In this document: positions 60,927-64,000 of the stretch, piece after piece | Position numbering within the stretch: the stretch's first letter is position 1 | How the letters are laid out: the number at the start of each line of letters is the position of its first letter | Source: Victivallis vadensis | GTDB taxonomy: Bacteria > Verrucomicrobiota > Lentisphaeria > Victivallales > Victivallaceae | DNA: 64,000 nt | NCBI RefSeq assembly: GCF_003096415.1 | Contig: NZ_QEKH01000019.1 | Location: 1-64,000 of the forward strand | Reading direction: 5' to 3' | Notes under the pieces: model-generated | Told to the model about the DNA's origin: nothing | What the model saw: the letters and a program-made list of their open reading frames with translations, nothing else | Databases searched by the model: none | Program-made: the position numbers and the translations under genes

Positions 60927-62522
60927 TCAGAAACCGAGGTTCACGCCGATCGACTGCAGAAACAGCGCAAGGATCACCACGGGCGCCACGAAGCGGACCA
61001 GCAAGCCCCACAGGGTCATCACGGTCAGGCCATGATTCCGGGAGGAACGGTAGAGCGGCTCGCCGCGGAACCCGGAAAGATAAGTGATCAAATTTTCATC
61101 CACCAGGCTTCCGGCGCTGATCCGCAGCTCGCGGCCCGCCTTGCGGGTGGTCCAGACCCAGCCGACGAAAATCGCGGTGAACAAGCCGCTCAGCGGCAGC
61201 ATCCAGTTGCTGGTCACATAGTCGAGCAGCACGAACCAGTTTTTGCTCTTGACCTCACCGAACACATATTCCAGAACCCCGTGCACCCCCGGCAGGTGCT
61301 CCCAGGTGGCGCAGCTGACCGAGGTGAGCACGCCGAAGCCGCCGATGCCGACGTAGCAGAGAATCACCGCCACTGAACGTTTCAGCCCGAGCTGGTCGAT
61401 CAGGAAGGTCACGCCGCACTCGAACAGCGACGCGGCGCTGGTCAATGCGGCGATGGTCAGCATCAGGAAGAAGAGCCCGGCCCAGAGCCAGCCGAAGCCG
61501 CCGGGGAAGTTGTAGAAGGTCGCCGGCAGCACTTTGAAGATCAGGCTCGGCCCATCGGAGGGATCAAACCCCATCGCGAACACCGCCGGGAAGATCGCCA
61601 GGCCGGCCAGCAGCGCCGCACCGGTGTCGAGCAGCACCACCCACAGCGCGGAGGTGAAGATGTTCTTGTCGCGCCCGAGATAACTGCCGTAGGTGATGGT
61701 GATCGCCATGCCGAGGCTGAGGGTGTAGAACGCATGTCCCAGCGCCTCCAGCGCGCCCGCCGCGGTCAGTTTGGAGAAGTCCGGCGTCAGGAAGAACGCG
61801 ACTCCCTTTGAGGCTCCGGACAGCGTCACACCGCGCAGCAGCAGCGCGACCAGCAGGAAAAACAGCGTCGGCATCAGGATTTTGGACCACCGTTCGATGC
61901 CGTTGCGGATGCCGCACCAGATCATCAGCGCGGCCAGCCCGAGGAAGAGCAGATGCCACCGGGTCACCTGCATCGGGTTGCCGATGAAATCGCTGAAAAG
62001 TTTCTCCGCCGACTCCACATCCGGCACATTCAGCTGGCCGGAAAACGCCTTGTACACATATTCGACGATCCAGCCGCCGATCACCGAATAGTAGGAGAGA
62101 ATCAGCATCGCCGCGAACAGCGAAAACAATCCGACCGCCGCAAACCCGAGCTTCAGCACCAATGCCGACGCCGCGAAAGTCAGCAGTGCGAATCCCCACT
62201 TGCCGGAACAGAGCATCACCAGCCCCATCCCGATCAACAGCCACCCCAACACTTTGGAGAGACGGCTGCGGCGCACCTCAAGCATCCTGAATGCTCCGTA
62301 GGGATTCTGCCGGGTCTTGCGGCCGATCGCCATTTCGCAGAGCATGATCGGCATGCCGAGCAAAAAAATGCAGAAAAGATAGACCAACACAAACGCGCCG
62401 CCGCCGTTCTGACCGGTGATGTAGGGGAACTTCCAGACATTGCCCAATCCGATCGCCGAACCGGCGATGGCCAGCACGAATCCCAGCGTGCTTCCCCAAT
62501 TTTCGCGTTTTTTGACTTCCAT
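60927..62522 (-). CDS. Sodium-dependent transporter, NSS/SNF family
   Basis: 531 aa, about 12 membrane segments. The first helix WGSTLGFVLAIAGSAIGLGN, then VWKFPYITGQNGGGAFVLVY, is the sodium- and substrate-binding signature of LeuT-type transporters. Bacterial members mostly import amino acids with sodium. Substrate unknown. It is followed by dxs on the same strand. Confidence 0.9.
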   Translation of the reverse strand: MEVKKRENWGSTLGFVLAIAGSAIGLGNVWKFPYITGQNGGGAFVLVYLFCIFLLGMPIMLCEMAIGRKTRQNPYGAFRMLEVRRSRLSKVLGWLLIGMGLVMLCSGKWGFALLTFAASALVLKLGFAAVGLFSLFAAMLILSYYSVIGGWIVEYVYKAFSGQLNVPDVESAEKLFSDFIGNPMQVTRWHLLFLGLAALMIWCGIRNGIERWSKILMPTLFFLLVALLLRGVTLSGASKGVAFFLTPDFSKLTAAGALEALGHAFYTLSLGMAITITYGSYLGRDKNIFTSALWVVLLDTGAALLAGLAIFPAVFAMGFDPSDGPSLIFKVLPATFYNFPGGFGWLWAGLFFLMLTIAALTSAASLFECGVTFLIDQLGLKRSVAVILCYVGIGGFGVLTSVSCATWEHLPGVHGVLEYVFGEVKSKNWFVLLDYVTSNWMLPLSGLFTAIFVGWVWTTRKAGRELRISAGSLVDENLITYLSGFRGEPLYRSSRNHGLTVMTLWGLLVRFVAPVVILALFLQSIGVNLGF

Positions 62523-62686
62523 CTTGCCGGCTTTTGCTCCTTCGGTTAAAATTCAGTTATCATCCTGATAATGTAGACTCTGAACCGGCTGTTTTCAATA
62601 TTGCGCGCCGCTTTTTTCGGCTTCCGGAATGAAATTTCAGCGAAAGAGTGTATATTGATCGGAAACACTACAGGAGTAAATTCACC

Positions 62687-63088
62687 ATGACAATCGAAGA
62701 AATCAAAGAAAAACTCAATCGGGACGACCGGTTCTGCCGGTACAATGAAATGCGGATCGACGTGATCCGCCCCGGCTATGCCGAAGCGGTGATGAAAATC
62801 ACCGAAAACAAGCTCAACGGCCTCGGAATCGCACAGGGCGGCGCGATCTTCACGCTGGCCGACCTCGCCTTCGCGGGAGCCTCCAACGCGGCGGGCTTCC
62901 GCACCGTGGCGTTCACTTCGAATATCTCGTTCATCCGTCCCGGCACCGGCAGGCGGCTGCGGGCGGTCGCCACGGAAGTCAGCCGCGGCCGCCGCACCGG
63001 CGTCTACAGCGTGCAGGTGTTCAACGACGACGGCAAGGTGGTCGCCCACGGCACCACCACCGGATTCATCTCCGAAGAAAAGCTCTGA
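62687..63088 (+). CDS. PaaI-type hotdog thioesterase
   Basis: 133 aa; ATG 62687 follows AGGAG. The hotdog pattern is clear: GLGIAQGGAIFTLADLAFAG is the central helix with the GG turn, and RPGTGRRLRAVATEVSRGRR gives the following strands. Members hydrolyse acyl-CoA thioesters. A single-gene unit, divergent from the NSS gene. Confidence 0.85.
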   Translation: MTIEEIKEKLNRDDRFCRYNEMRIDVIRPGYAEAVMKITENKLNGLGIAQGGAIFTLADLAFAGASNAAGFRTVAFTSNISFIRPGTGRRLRAVATEVSRGRRTGVYSVQVFNDDGKVVAHGTTTGFISEEKL

Positions 63089-63094
63089 ACATCC

Positions 63095-63125
63095 GCGCCT
63101 CCGGCGCAAACGGCGGCGCGTTTTT
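63095..63125 (+). terminator. Intrinsic terminator after the thioesterase gene
   Basis: CGCGCC (63095-63100) pairs with GGCGCG (63115-63120), followed by TTTTT. Confidence 0.55.
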
Positions 63126-63170
63126 ATCGACGCGAATGGCGGAAATTTCAATTATTTTTCCGTCTCCCTC

Positions 63171-63269
63171 TTGACATCTTCGTTTGAATTGGGTATAATT
63201 AATACAGAAATCGGATTTCTGCCGGGAGTCCGATTCTTTTTTGAACTGCGGCAGAAATCTGATTTCTGC
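63171..63269 (+). promoter_or_regulatory. Consensus promoter with two palindromic operators
   Basis: TTGACA (63171-63176), 17-bp spacer, TATAAT (63194-63199). CAGAAATC-G-GATTTCTG (63205-63221) lies at the transcription start, and GCAGAAATC-T-GATTTCTGC (63251-63269) is 20 bases before the regulator's ATG. Both are perfect palindromes with the odd centre typical of LacI-family operators. Confidence 0.8.
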
Positions 63270-63288
63270 TTTATGCAAAGGTGAAGCT

Positions 63289-64000
63289 ATGACATTGGCC
63301 GAGATCGCAAGGGAGCTGAAGGTATCGCCGTCCACAGTGAGCCGGGTGCTGAATGGCTACAGTAAGAATTTCGGGGCGAATCCCGAGATGAGGGCGCGGA
63401 TTCTGGAGATGGTGGAAAAAACCGGCTACCGGCCGAATCCGGTGTTCCGGTCGATCCGGGCGAAGAAGAACCGGCAGATCGCGTTCTCCTTCTACAGCCG
63501 TTCCCTGCGCCAGAACGGCGAGACCGTGGACCGGGCGCTGGATGAAGCCACCCGGATTCTCGAAGAAAACGGCTTCACCTTCCACTATCTGTTCCACCCC
63601 AGGGCGCGGGTCGAATGTTATCCGGTGCCGGAGTGGAAGGTCGCCGGCATGGTGATCCCCGATGTGATCGACCCGGCGATGCTGCGGCTGATCGAGGAAC
63701 ATCGCTGCCCCTATGTGACGCTGAACGGTGTCTGCGGCGAAGCCGGCAGTGCGGTAATGAGCGACGAACCGGCCAATATCCGCATGGTGATGGAGTATCT
63801 GTACCGCCTCGGGCACCGCCGGATCGCCTATCTGAACAGCCCGCCGGTGATGGAACGGCACCACAGCGGAATAGAGCGCGAACAAGGCTACCTCGACTTC
63901 CTGAACGCCCGCCGCCTGCCGGTGATCGACGGCTACGGAATCACCCCGCTGCCGGTCGCGGAACAGTTCGAGCTGGTCCGCCGGCAGAGCGCGACGGCAA
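63289..64000 (+). CDS. LacI-family transcriptional regulator, partial at window end
   Basis: 237 residues are visible. The N-terminal HTH (LAEIARELKVSPSTVSRVLN, then MVEKTGYRPNPVFRSI) is classical LacI. The ligand-binding domain begins near residue 60, with GMVIPDVIDPAMLRLIEEHR and YLYRLGHRRIAYLN. Preceded by a strong promoter and two matched palindromes, so autoregulation is likely. The gene runs off the right edge. Confidence 0.9.
   Translation, partial: MTLAEIARELKVSPSTVSRVLNGYSKNFGANPEMRARILEMVEKTGYRPNPVFRSIRAKKNRQIAFSFYSRSLRQNGETVDRALDEATRILEENGFTFHYLFHPRARVECYPVPEWKVAGMVIPDVIDPAMLRLIEEHRCPYVTLNGVCGEAGSAVMSDEPANIRMVMEYLYRLGHRRIAYLNSPPVMERHHSGIEREQGYLDFLNARRLPVIDGYGITPLPVAEQFELVRRQSATA

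Overview
The window reads as a bacterial chromosome segment, probably from the Lentisphaerota (Victivallis-like gut bacteria). This assignment is an inference. It rests on three type II pseudopilin-like (DUF1559, H-x9-DG) genes each sitting next to a secreted polysaccharide-degrading enzyme, on a GntR regulator fused to a solute-binding-protein domain, and on the GC-rich chromosomal half.

Positions 1-30,800 look like a horizontally acquired integrative/conjugative element (ICE), lower in GC than the rest. The left 7 kb is accessory cargo with much decay: a KilA-N fragment joined to an abiEii tail, a hipBA pair with intact hipB and broken hipA, the N-terminal scar of a methylase-helicase, an apparently intact AbiEi/AbiEii toxin-antitoxin pair, a minus-strand run of five small unknown genes, and an XRE-type regulator. 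Five minus-strand starts here are each preceded by a stem-loop of the same layout but different sequence. From 7,477 to 29,825 one plus-strand operon, mostly with overlapping or closely spaced genes, encodes a type IV secretion system: VirB2-, B3-, B4-, B5-, B6-, B8- (two), B9-, B10- and B7-like proteins, a ParA-like ATPase and a VirD4-like coupling protein. It also encodes a 1243-aa secreted coiled-coil protein and several proteins that share a short unknown module. No relaxase or VirB11 is visible. The operon is cut eight codons into the next gene, facing a serine recombinase that lacks its C-terminal part. The right end of the element lies inside the conserved N-terminal coding region of a pseudopilin gene.

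Positions 30,800-64,000 are GC-rich chromosome. Three pseudopilin/enzyme pairs occur: a 1396-aa lyase-propeller chimera, a PL8-type lyase, and a GH39-like enzyme with a heparinase II/III-like enzyme. They sit with a GntR-SBP regulator, an AraC regulator and a nucleoside hydrolase, and look like glycan-utilisation loci. Housekeeping and other genes follow: asd, a lipoprotein, a MITE-disrupted lysozyme gene, a hybrid sensor kinase, an M32 carboxypeptidase, an esterase, dxs, an NSS-family transporter, a hotdog thioesterase and the start of a LacI-type regulator with two palindromic operators.

Mosaic palindromic repeats fill the gaps at 36.9-37.2 kb and 57.3-57.9 kb, and an IS5-like MITE or its end occurs at 38.9 and 52.3 kb. 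No rRNA, tRNA or CRISPR array was recognised.
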